A stretch of 64,000 nt of DNA, from NCBI GenBank assembly GCA_963737075.1, contig CAVTRI010000002.1, positions 2,232,001-2,296,000 of the forward strand, given 5' to 3'. Source of the stretch: CAVTRI01 sp963737075. GTDB lineage: Bacteria; Actinomycetota; Acidimicrobiia; Acidimicrobiales; Palsa-688. Below are positions 8,479 to 15,354 of the stretch, piece by piece. The stretch's first letter is position 1, and each line of letters begins with the position of its first letter. A program made the translations under genes and the position numbers. A model generated the notes under the pieces. The model was not told where the DNA came from, did not search any database, and worked only from the letters and a program-made list of their open reading frames with translations.

Positions 8479-8909
8479 GACAGGCCTCCGTTCCGGCCTT
8501 CGCTGGAGCACACAGCACCAGGACCTCGACATGCGACTCCGATGGCCTCCAGCACCCTGTCCGTGTTGGTCTCATCCAGGCCCGTCAGCAGGTCGTCGAG
8601 CGGCCGGTCTGACGCGACTCCAGCCAACGACCGGGCGATGGCCAGGATCCGAAGTTCGCCGCCTGACGCCGGCGCCTCCTCGCTGTTCTGCCAGTCGACG
8701 AATGCCCGCAGACCATCGGGCTCGATCCACAGGTCGACCGCCTGGCGAAACTCCCATCGGTCCAACCAGGTTCCCTGGGAGACGACGAGCTGTACGGCGG
8801 GCTGCTCGGTCCACCTGGCACCTTCGGCGCCGGCGAGAAGGTAAGCGGCGAGCTGCCGCGTGGACAGCTCGCCTACCTGCTCCTCGTCGCAGTCAGGATG
8901 CCGGGTCAT
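8475..8909 (-). CDS. Hypothetical AICE protein
   Basis: 144 residues from ATG 8909, overlapping both neighbours by 4 bases (ATGA type). Soluble and acidic, with no membrane segment. The N-terminal part (EQVGELSTRQLAAYLLAGAEGARW) looks helical. Its position between the SCO3933-like gene and traB suggests a transfer or spread accessory role, but I recognise no family. Confidence 0.75.
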   Translation of the reverse strand: MTRHPDCDEEQVGELSTRQLAAYLLAGAEGARWTEQPAVQLVVSQGTWLDRWEFRQAVDLWIEPDGLRAFVDWQNSEEAPASGGELRILAIARSLAGVASDRPLDDLLTGLDETNTDRVLEAIGVACRGPGAVCSSEGRNGGLS

Positions 8910-9241
8910 GCTGCACCCTTCAGTCCGGCCTGGCCGCCCTCGACCTTGAGGGACTTGGCCCTGACCATCACGCCGGATCGGCCGTTCTTCTCCCAGAGCA
9001 CGGCGATCATCGAGTCGGGTACCACCATTGCGCCGATGCCGAGACCCTTGGGGAAGCCGTTCTCAGGGACCGACATCTGCACGGTCTCGGCCCGTCCTTC
9101 TCCGATCACGGTGACATCGATGTTCCAGGCGGGCTGGTTGGTCGCCCGGTCCAGGACAGCTTGGCCATCGCGCATCTGGGGAGTGGGCTCGCCCACGACC
9201 AGCACCTTGACCCTGTTGGCGTCTATCGGGATGACTCGCAT
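8906..9241 (-). CDS. SCO3933-family AICE regulatory protein
   Basis: 111 residues from ATG 9241, with GGAGGAACCC upstream. The sequence MRVIPIDANRVKVLVV followed by SVPENGFPKGLGIGAMVV matches my memory of the small SCO3933-type proteins that open the transfer operon in Streptomyces AICEs. Their biochemical role is not established. It is the first gene of the seven-gene minus-strand operon, under the promoter at 9298-9325. Confidence 0.75.
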   Translation of the reverse strand: MRVIPIDANRVKVLVVGEPTPQMRDGQAVLDRATNQPAWNIDVTVIGEGRAETVQMSVPENGFPKGLGIGAMVVPDSMIAVLWEKNGRSGVMVRAKSLKVEGGQAGLKGAA

Positions 9242-9297
9242 GGGTTCCTCCTGTCCATCACGGCGGAGCCTCCGCCACTCCTCTGGACGACTAGACG

Positions 9298-9325
9298 TAT
9301 ATACCAGTTACCTGGAGACTGTCAA
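9298..9325 (-). promoter_or_regulatory. Sigma-70 type promoter and operator of the transfer/replication operon
   Basis: On the minus strand, TTGACA (9325-9320) and TATATA (9303-9298) are separated by 16 bases, a near-consensus promoter. The spacer holds CCAGGTAACTGG, an inverted repeat that abuts the -10 box. It shares TACCAG/CTGGTA with the gntR-NUDIX region (10147-10167), so the GntR protein is the likely repressor. Confidence 0.65.
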
Positions 9326-9352
9326 GCACATCTGGCTTGACCTGCGCCTATC

Positions 9353-10132
9353 TCAGGCCGGCAGCTCGTAGGACAGGACGTACCGGTCCGACGCCATCAC
9401 GGTGTCGCAGACCTCGACCGCCGCCCCCTCGGTGTCGTAGGCCGTCCTTAGGACGGTAATGACTGGCACGCCAGATGGAAGCCGAAGCGCTCGGGCCTCC
9501 TCGGGGGACGGCATCCGGGCCGCCACCTCCTCCGTGAAGCGCCTCAGGATGTGGCCGCCCTCCTCCAACCTGGCGTAAATGCCGCCCGGCCCTGTGGCGG
9601 GATTCACCATCGCCGTGCCCTTGGCCAGCTTCCAAGGCACGTACGAGGTAGCCAGTTCCATCGGCTGGTCGTCAGCTAGATAGCGACGGCGCCGCACCAA
9701 GACCTTGCGATCCTTGCCGAGGCGAAGCCTCTGGGCGATGTCGCTGGACGCGTCCGCGGGACCGGCTTCGAGAACCTCGACCTTCGGGGTTCGACCCTCG
9801 GCCGCCATCTCGGCCAGGTAGGCGGCCTGGCCGGCTTGTCGATGCCGTCGAGCGAAGCGGTCGCTAGCGATCCGGCGAACGGCTGGGCGACGACGAGCGA
9901 ACGCCCCTCGACCGTGCTCGATCTCGACCAGTCCCTCGCCCTTGAGCTGTGCGAGCGCCTGGCGCACGGTGCCCCTCGCCGTGCCAGACTCGTCCATGAT
10001 CTGGCGCTCGCTGGGCAGCTGCTCGCCCGGACCGATCTCGCCGGACTCGATGGCAGCGCGCAGACGATCCGCTAGCTGCCGGTAGGCCGGCCGGTCGCTC
10101 ATCGGATCAAGGGCTAGCAACAGGGGTACCAC
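9353..10132 (-). CDS. GntR-family repressor (KorSA-like, UTRA domain)
   Basis: 259 residues from GTG 10132 (AGGAG upstream); an internal ATG at 10102 is the alternative. N-terminal winged helix-turn-helix (YRQLADRLRAAIESGEIGPG, LPSERQIMDESGTARGTVRQ) and a C-terminal UTRA ligand domain with a typical end (CDTVMASDRYVLSYELPA). In pSAM2, the KorSA repressor of this family holds the element in the integrated state. Direct repeats of CTGTACCAG in its own promoter imply autoregulation. Divergent from the NUDIX gene. Confidence 0.9.
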   Translation of the reverse strand: MVPLLLALDPMSDRPAYRQLADRLRAAIESGEIGPGEQLPSERQIMDESGTARGTVRQALAQLKGEGLVEIEHGRGAFARRRPAVRRIASDRFARRHRQAGQAAYLAEMAAEGRTPKVEVLEAGPADASSDIAQRLRLGKDRKVLVRRRRYLADDQPMELATSYVPWKLAKGTAMVNPATGPGGIYARLEEGGHILRRFTEEVAARMPSPEEARALRLPSGVPVITVLRTAYDTEGAAVEVCDTVMASDRYVLSYELPA

Positions 10133-10137
10133 ACTCC

Positions 10138-10167
10138 TATACTCGTCTGTACCAGTGACTGTACCAG
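10138..10167. promoter_or_regulatory. Divergent operator region between gntR and the NUDIX gene
   Basis: CTGTACCAG occurs twice as a direct repeat (10147-10155 and 10159-10167, 12 bp apart), just after a TATACT -10-like box. The core TACCAG is also at 9302-9307 and at 10690-10695. Likely binding sites of the adjacent GntR repressor. Confidence 0.55.
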
Positions 10168-10179
10168 GAAGATGACCTC

Positions 10180-10602
10180 ATGCCAACCCCTCGACATTCA
10201 GTGAGCGTCGCCGGCGCGGTAGTTGACGACGAAGGCAGGGTGCTTGCCATCCGTCGACGGGACAATGGCCACTGGGAGCCGCCCGGCGGGGTCTTGGAGC
10301 TGGACGAGACGATCGAGGACGGCCTTGTTCGGGAGATGAAGGAAGAGACGGGCCTCACGGTGGAGCCTGAGCTGCTGACGGGCGTCTATAAGAACATGGA
10401 GCGCGGGATCGTCGCTCTCGTATTTCGCTGCGCACGGATCGCAGGAATGCCCGGTCCGACGGTTGAAGCGAACGAGATCGCCTGGCTCTCCGCGGACGAG
10501 ATCCGCGAGCGGATGGAGCCGGCCTACGCCATTCGCTTGCTTGACGCCCTCGACGAGCGAGGTCCCGCCGTTCGCGCACACGATGGCCACCACCTCTGCT
10601 GA
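10180..10602 (+). CDS. NUDIX hydrolase of AICE type
   Basis: 140 residues from ATG 10180. A complete Nudix box is present (GGVLELDETIEDGL then VREMKEETGL), so it should hydrolyse a nucleoside diphosphate linked to another group; the substrate is unknown. AICEs commonly carry such a gene beside the GntR repressor, and the C-terminal RAHDGHHL is typical of that group. The same tail reappears as a relic at 28.1 kb. Divergent from gntR, with the shared operator between them. Confidence 0.9.
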   Translation: MPTPRHSVSVAGAVVDDEGRVLAIRRRDNGHWEPPGGVLELDETIEDGLVREMKEETGLTVEPELLTGVYKNMERGIVALVFRCARIAGMPGPTVEANEIAWLSADEIRERMEPAYAIRLLDALDERGPAVRAHDGHHLC

Positions 10603-10685
10603 GTCATCCCTTGGCTGCACCACTGCAGTGGTCCTGCTCGCGTTCGCACTGCAGCCCGAACGAGCAGCGCGCCGGCCCCTACGAT

Positions 10686-10696
10686 CTGATACCAGG
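10686..10696 (+). promoter_or_regulatory. TACCAG operator-like site upstream of hsdM
   Basis: CTGATACCAGG, 23 bases before the hsdM start, repeats the motif in the two promoters flanking gntR. If the repressor binds here, restriction would be controlled together with element mobility. Confidence 0.4.
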
Positions 10697-10719
10697 TCTA
10701 TCTCGGAGAGGGGCAGTCA

Positions 10720-12714
10720 GTGACGGAGCAGGCAGTCAGAACCTACGAGGGCTTCATCTGGTCGGTGGCCGACCTCCTTAGGGGCGACTACAAGCAGTCC
10801 GAGTACGGCAAGGTCATACTTCCAATGACGGTGCTGCGGCGCCTGGACTCCGTGCTGGAGCCCACCAAGGCCGAGGTGCTCGACCGGGCTGAGCGGCTCA
10901 AGGGCAAGATAGAGAACATCGAGCCGGTGTTGTGCTCGATCACCGGCCACGACTTCTACAACACCTCCCCGCTCGACCTGCTCAAGGTGCTCAACGACCC
11001 CGGCCAGGTGGCGGGAAGCCTCCGGGAGTACATCGCCGGGTTCAGCCCCGCCGCTCGCGACATTCTGGACCGCTTCGACTTCAACACCCAGATCACCCGG
11101 CTCGACAAGGCCAACTTGATCTACCTGGTGCTGTCCAAGTTCGTGGACATCGACCTGCACCCCGAGTCGGTCTCCAACTTGGAGATGGGTTACTTGTACG
11201 AGAACCTCATCAGGCGTTTCTCCGAGTTGTCCAATGAGACGGCCGGAGAGCACTTCACCCCCCGGGAGGTGATCCGCCTGATGGTAAACCTGCTCTTCGC
11301 AGAGGACGACCAGGCCCTTTCCCAGCCGGGGGTGGTTCGGACTATCTTCGACCCGGCTTGCGGCACCGGAGGGATGCTCTCGGTGGCCGAGGACCATCTG
11401 CGCTCCCACAACCCGGGTGCCCGGCTGGAGGCATACGGCCAGGAGTTGAACAGCGAGACCTATGCCATCTGCAAGAGCGACCTGATCATCAAGGGCCAGA
11501 ACGCAGCCAACATCATGCTCGGGAACAGCTTCACTGAGGACGGCTTCCAGGGCTTCAGCTTCGACTACCTGCTGGCAAATCCGCCCTTCGGCGTCGAATG
11601 GAAAAAGGTCGACGACCCCATCCGCAGGGAGGCCGAGAAGCTCGGCTTCGATGGCCGCTTCGGGGCGGGGCTGCCCCGCATCAACGACGGGTCGTTCCTT
11701 TTCCTTCAGCACATGATCTCCAAAATGAAGCCCGCCTCCGAGGGCGGCAGCCGGGTGGCCATCGTGTTCAACGGCAGCCCCCTGTTCACCGGGGCGGCTG
11801 GATCGGGCGAGTCGGAGATCCGTCGCTGGATCATCGAGAACGACTGGCTGGAGGCTGTGGTTGCCCTGCCGGACCAGTTGTTCTACAACACCGGAATATC
11901 CACCTACTTCTGGGTGGTCACCAATCGGAAGTCCCCGGAGCGCCGGGGCAAGGTGCAGTTGGTGGACGCCCGGGAGTACTGGGTCAAGATGCGGAAGTCG
12001 CTGGGTGACAAGCGCAAGGAGATCTCCCCGGCCCAGATCGAGGAGATCACTTGGCTGTATGCGGACTTCACCGATGGCGAGAAGGTCAAGATCTTCCCCA
12101 ACACCGCCTTCGGCTTCCAGCGCATCACCGTGGAGCGGCCGTTGCGGCTGCGCTGGGAGGTAACCGAGGAGACCATCAGCCAGGTCACCTCCACCAAGGC
12201 GTGGGCCAAGCTCGGCCCCGGGGAACAGGAAGACCTGACCGCCCGTCTGACCGACCTGATCGGCACCACCAGCACCGACCCCAAAGCCATTCAGCGCAAG
12301 CTCGCCCCAATCCCGAAGGGCATGGACAAGGCCGTCATGGACGCTCTGGCCGTCCGGGACCCCGAGGCTCCGGTGGTGACCAAGGCGAAGGGCCAGCCCG
12401 AGCCCGACCCCGACCTCAGGGACAACGAGAACGTCCCGCTCCCTCACATCTCGATCAAGTGGGAGGAGGATCCCACCGACCGGCTGGCAAGTATCGAGTA
12501 CCGGACCGCCGTCGAGGATTACGTGACCGGCGAAGTGCTCCCCTACGTGCCCGACGCCTGGGTGGACCACACAAAGACCAAGCTCGGCTACGAGATTCCC
12601 CTAACCCGGCACTTCTACAAATACATCCCTCCCCGGCCATTGGCCGAGATCGACGCTGAAATCAAGGCCCTGGAGGCTGAGATCCAGGACCTCCTTCGGG
12701 AGGTGACCGAATGA
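10720..12714 (+). CDS. hsdM: Type I restriction-modification system, methyltransferase subunit HsdM
   Basis: 664 residues from GTG 10720 (GGAGAGG upstream). N6-adenine methyltransferase: a helical HsdM N-domain (residues about 1-150), motif I FDPACGTGGML (about 208), motif IV NPPFG (about 287) and a long C-terminal region that docks HsdS. It modifies host sites and is needed for restriction by the complex. It overlaps hsdS by ATGA. The gene itself appears intact although its specificity partner is split. Confidence 0.97.
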   Translation: MTEQAVRTYEGFIWSVADLLRGDYKQSEYGKVILPMTVLRRLDSVLEPTKAEVLDRAERLKGKIENIEPVLCSITGHDFYNTSPLDLLKVLNDPGQVAGSLREYIAGFSPAARDILDRFDFNTQITRLDKANLIYLVLSKFVDIDLHPESVSNLEMGYLYENLIRRFSELSNETAGEHFTPREVIRLMVNLLFAEDDQALSQPGVVRTIFDPACGTGGMLSVAEDHLRSHNPGARLEAYGQELNSETYAICKSDLIIKGQNAANIMLGNSFTEDGFQGFSFDYLLANPPFGVEWKKVDDPIRREAEKLGFDGRFGAGLPRINDGSFLFLQHMISKMKPASEGGSRVAIVFNGSPLFTGAAGSGESEIRRWIIENDWLEAVVALPDQLFYNTGISTYFWVVTNRKSPERRGKVQLVDAREYWVKMRKSLGDKRKEISPAQIEEITWLYADFTDGEKVKIFPNTAFGFQRITVERPLRLRWEVTEETISQVTSTKAWAKLGPGEQEDLTARLTDLIGTTSTDPKAIQRKLAPIPKGMDKAVMDALAVRDPEAPVVTKAKGQPEPDPDLRDNENVPLPHISIKWEEDPTDRLASIEYRTAVEDYVTGEVLPYVPDAWVDHTKTKLGYEIPLTRHFYKYIPPRPLAEIDAEIKALEAEIQDLLREVTE

Positions 12715-13683
12715 CAGTCTGGCCGTCGGTCAAGCTTCGACGGGTTGCTCACTTTGCCTACGGTGACGCGCTCGCTGACCCAGATCGGATCGATGGCCCG
12801 GTCGCCGTGTTTGGATCCAACGGCCAGGTCGGGTGGCATGACAAGCCGAACACGCTCGGCCCTGTGCTCGTCATTGGCCGGAAGGGATCGTTCGGAAAGG
12901 TCCAATACAGCGAGTTGCCGGTGTTCAGTATCGACACCACGTTCTATGTGGACTCGACTCAAAGCACCGTTAACCTTCGCTGGCTGTATTACGCCCTCGG
13001 GATCCTGAGACTTGATGCCCTGAGCGAGGACGTGGGCGTACCAGGTCTCAGTCGGGACAAGGCATACGACCAGCGGGTACCACTTCCCCCGCCTCCAGCC
13101 CAGCAAGCCATCGCTGACTACCTCGACGCCGAGACCGCCCGCATCGACGCCCTCATCGAGAAGAAGCAACGGGTGGTCGAGTTGATCCAGGCCCGTTTCT
13201 GGACGGCTGTCGTTGACGCCGTACTCAGCCTGAACTCACCCGTGTTGCCGACACGGCGGGTCCTTTCCTTCATCACAGACGGCCCCTTCGGGAGCGCCTT
13301 CACCAGTGACGACTACAGCGAAGAAGGCGCCGCAGTAGTGCGCTTGGGAAACATCGGTTTTGCCGAGTACCGACATGTGGATCAGGTCCGCATACCCATC
13401 GACCTGTACAAGGACTTCCTGCGCCACCGGGTCCTTCCTGGCGATGTCCTTATCGCTGGTCTTGGAGACCCCGCCAATCACCCGGGTCGAGCCTGTGTGG
13501 CCCCGGACCTCGGCCCGGCGATGGTCAAGGGCAAGTGCTTCTGCGCCCGGGTGGATCTCCGACGAGCGCAGCCCGACTATCTCGCCCTTCTACTTTCTTC
13601 ACCGTACGGGGCTGGAGTGGTAAGCGCATCCGGCCGAGGATCAACGAGGTCGATGATCAACTTGGAGATCATCAAGGAATGCC
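12711..13683 (+). pseudogene. hsdS: HsdS specificity subunit, 5' part, split by an IS110-family insertion
   Basis: Starts at ATG 12711. It encodes the first target-recognition domain, the central coiled helix (ADYLDAETARIDALIEKKQR, about residues 139-158) and most of the second recognition domain (GPFGSAFTSDDYSEEGA, VVRLGNIGF). Homology stops at LEIIKE, where the insertion begins; the frame reads on into insertion DNA. The remaining C-terminal part is at 15160-15354. Without it the second conserved helix is missing, so the assembled enzyme is probably inactive or has altered half-site specificity. Confidence 0.93.
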
Positions 13684-13755
13684 ATGAAGAGGGGCCTTCC
13701 CCGGTGACAGCGTGTTGTCACCGAATTACCCCATCACCAAGGGAGGCCATGACCA

Positions 13756-14802
13756 ATGTTGCACGCTGGGTTGGATTTGTCACGCAAGTCGCTGGAGGTG
13801 CACTTGTTGGCCGAGGATGGCTCGACGGTGGCCGCGATGAGCGTGCCCCCGGATCTGTTAGGACTGCGGGGGTTGGTGCGCAAGGTGGCCCGCCAGCCGG
13901 GAGGGCGGCATGTGATGGCGGTGATCGAGTCGATGAACGGCGCCCGCTTCGTGCATGACACCCTGGAGTTGGCGGGCTGGCGGGTGGAGATCGCGGACGC
14001 CGCCAAGGTGAAGGGGTTGGCCCCTCTGGCTTGTAAGACGGACCGTATCGACGCCTGGGTGCTGGCCGAACTGTCCCGCCGGGATCTGGTCCCTTCCATT
14101 TGGTTGCCGGACCCGGCCACCCGTGGTGCCCGGGAGTTGGCCCGCTGGAGGCTGCATCTGGTTCGACACCGCACGGCATTGAAGAACCGGGTGCACGCCG
14201 CGTTGGTGGCGTTCGGTCACCCCTGCCCAGTCGCTGATTTATTCGGTGTCGAGGGCCGTGACCTGTTGGACCGCCTGGCCTTCCCTGAGCCGTGGCGCGG
14301 GGATGTTGAAGCGGCGATCCGGCTGATCGACACCCTCAGCTTCGAGATCGCCACCCTCGAGGACGAGCTCAAGGCCGAGGGCGTCGACCACCCTTACGTG
14401 CGGCTGCTACTCACGGTGCCCGGAATCTCGTGGGTGCTGGCCTACACCATCGCCGCCGAGATCGGCGACATCGCCCGTTTCCCCACTCCCGTCAAGCTGT
14501 GCGGCTACACCGGACTGTGCCCGCGCGTCTATCAGTCCGGCCAGTCCGACCACAGGGGCAGCCTGGCCAAGAACGGCCCCAAGTACCTGCGCTGGGCGCT
14601 CATCGAGGCGACCACCAAAGCCTCCCAACATCCGGTGTACGCCGAGCGCTACCAGCGCACCGCCAAACGTCTCGGTCGGCAGCGGGGCAAGAAGGTCGCC
14701 CGGGTCGACCTCGCCCGCAGACTGGCCGAAGCCATCTGGCACATGCTCGCCAACGGCGAGGTCTTCGCCCCCGCCGGCTTTCCCGCATCGAAGGCGGCAT
14801 GA
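13756..14802 (+). CDS. IS110/IS1111-family DEDD transposase
   Basis: 348 residues. The N-terminal RuvC-like DEDD domain starts LHAGLDLSRKSLEVHLL (first Asp about 6), with Glu in VIESMNG and the downstream KTDRIDAWVLAEL Asp pair. The C-terminal Transposase_20 domain has LLLTVPGISWVLAYTIAAEI, FPTPVKLCGYTGLCP and the conserved serine region (SLAKNGPKYLRWAL). It acts as an RNA-guided recombinase in characterised relatives. It reads as intact; a GGGAGG ribosome site is nearby. The ATG at 13756 is one plausible start; a slightly earlier start is possible. Confidence 0.93.
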   Translation: MLHAGLDLSRKSLEVHLLAEDGSTVAAMSVPPDLLGLRGLVRKVARQPGGRHVMAVIESMNGARFVHDTLELAGWRVEIADAAKVKGLAPLACKTDRIDAWVLAELSRRDLVPSIWLPDPATRGARELARWRLHLVRHRTALKNRVHAALVAFGHPCPVADLFGVEGRDLLDRLAFPEPWRGDVEAAIRLIDTLSFEIATLEDELKAEGVDHPYVRLLLTVPGISWVLAYTIAAEIGDIARFPTPVKLCGYTGLCPRVYQSGQSDHRGSLAKNGPKYLRWALIEATTKASQHPVYAERYQRTAKRLGRQRGKKVARVDLARRLAEAIWHMLANGEVFAPAGFPASKAA

Positions 14803-14959
14803 TGATCGAGTCATCGCTTCGGCAGGCGCCACCAGGGGTCGTGGCTGCTTGACAGCCCTCGAAGGAGATGCGCTACCGGAGCGAGCCTCCCATCGGCATA
14901 GTCCATGCCCACGAGCTGGCGATAGAGAGATGAGCACCGCTCCACCCATGACCGGGAGG

Positions 14960-15110
14960 CAAAAGGCAACCAGGTGCCGCAGCCGGGCTGCGGCACGAAG
15001 TCCATGATTGCTGGCGACAACCTTCGCCCCGCCGGCGTCAAGGCCTCCGCTCGCTGCGCTCACTCCGCTCGGCCTGCGGCCGAACCCTTGACCCCGGCTC
15101 CCACACAAGA
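14960..15110 (+). ncRNA. Candidate bridge (seek) RNA in the right end of the IS1111-like element
   Basis: Non-coding DNA after the transposase folds on paper into a 9-bp hairpin (14974-14996: GTGCCGCAG, five-base loop, CTGCGGCAC), followed by a long closing stem: GCCGGCGTCAAGG at 15031-15043 pairs with CCTTGACCCCGGC at 15086-15098 with one mismatch, around a 42-base loop. A homologous segment at 23296-23515 keeps both stems with compensatory changes. Bridge RNAs of the IS1111 group are known to lie in this position. Guide-target pairing was not worked out. Confidence 0.6.
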
Positions 15111-15159
15111 CAGGGCTGGCGCAGACAGGCCTGCCCCTTGACAACCGGCCCCTCTTCAT

Positions 15160-15354
15160 AGAGAGACCCCACTTCCCTTCCCCGACATCGACACTCAGAG
15201 GAAGATCATCGACTTCGCCGTGGCCTCCAAGCGGTCCACCGAGTCCATCCTCAAAGCCTTGACAGACCAGATCGCCAAGCTTCAGGAGCATCGCCAGACG
15301 CTGATCACAGCGGCGGTCACCGGCGAACTCTGCCTCCCAGGAATGGCAGCGTGA
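15160..15354 (+). pseudogene. hsdS: HsdS specificity subunit, 3' part
   Basis: In frame to the stop at 15352-15354: TPLPFPDIDTQRKIIDF, then the second conserved helix (SILKALTDQIAKLQEHRQTL) and the standard HsdS ending ITAAVTGEL. Joined to the 5' part after LEIIKE it gives a continuous HsdS. It has no start of its own. The stop overlaps the hsdR start (GCGTGA), so coupling to hsdR in the ancestral operon was tight. Confidence 0.92.

Larger units (their letters stand above)
13684..15159 (+). mobile_element. IS110-family insertion (IS1111-like) in hsdS
   Basis: Delimited by a 13-base inverted repeat, ATGAAGAGGGGCC at 13684 and its complement at 15147-15159, immediately inside the two hsdS fragments. 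The transposase is plus strand. The left non-coding end is about 70 bases and the right about 357. In IS110-family elements this asymmetry with near-terminal inverted repeats marks the IS1111 group, whose guide (bridge/seek) RNA comes from the right end. True ends may lie a few bases outside the repeats. I see no clear target duplication, as usual for the family. Confidence 0.85.

Noticed and set aside
10717..12570. 617-codon open frame on the minus strand opposite hsdM
   Set aside because: Mirror of a GC-rich gene; no ribosome site or motif, and hsdM is unambiguous.
14803..15159. A small gene in the right end of the IS110-family element
   Set aside because: Frames are short and unconserved, while stems and a homologous non-coding copy indicate RNA.
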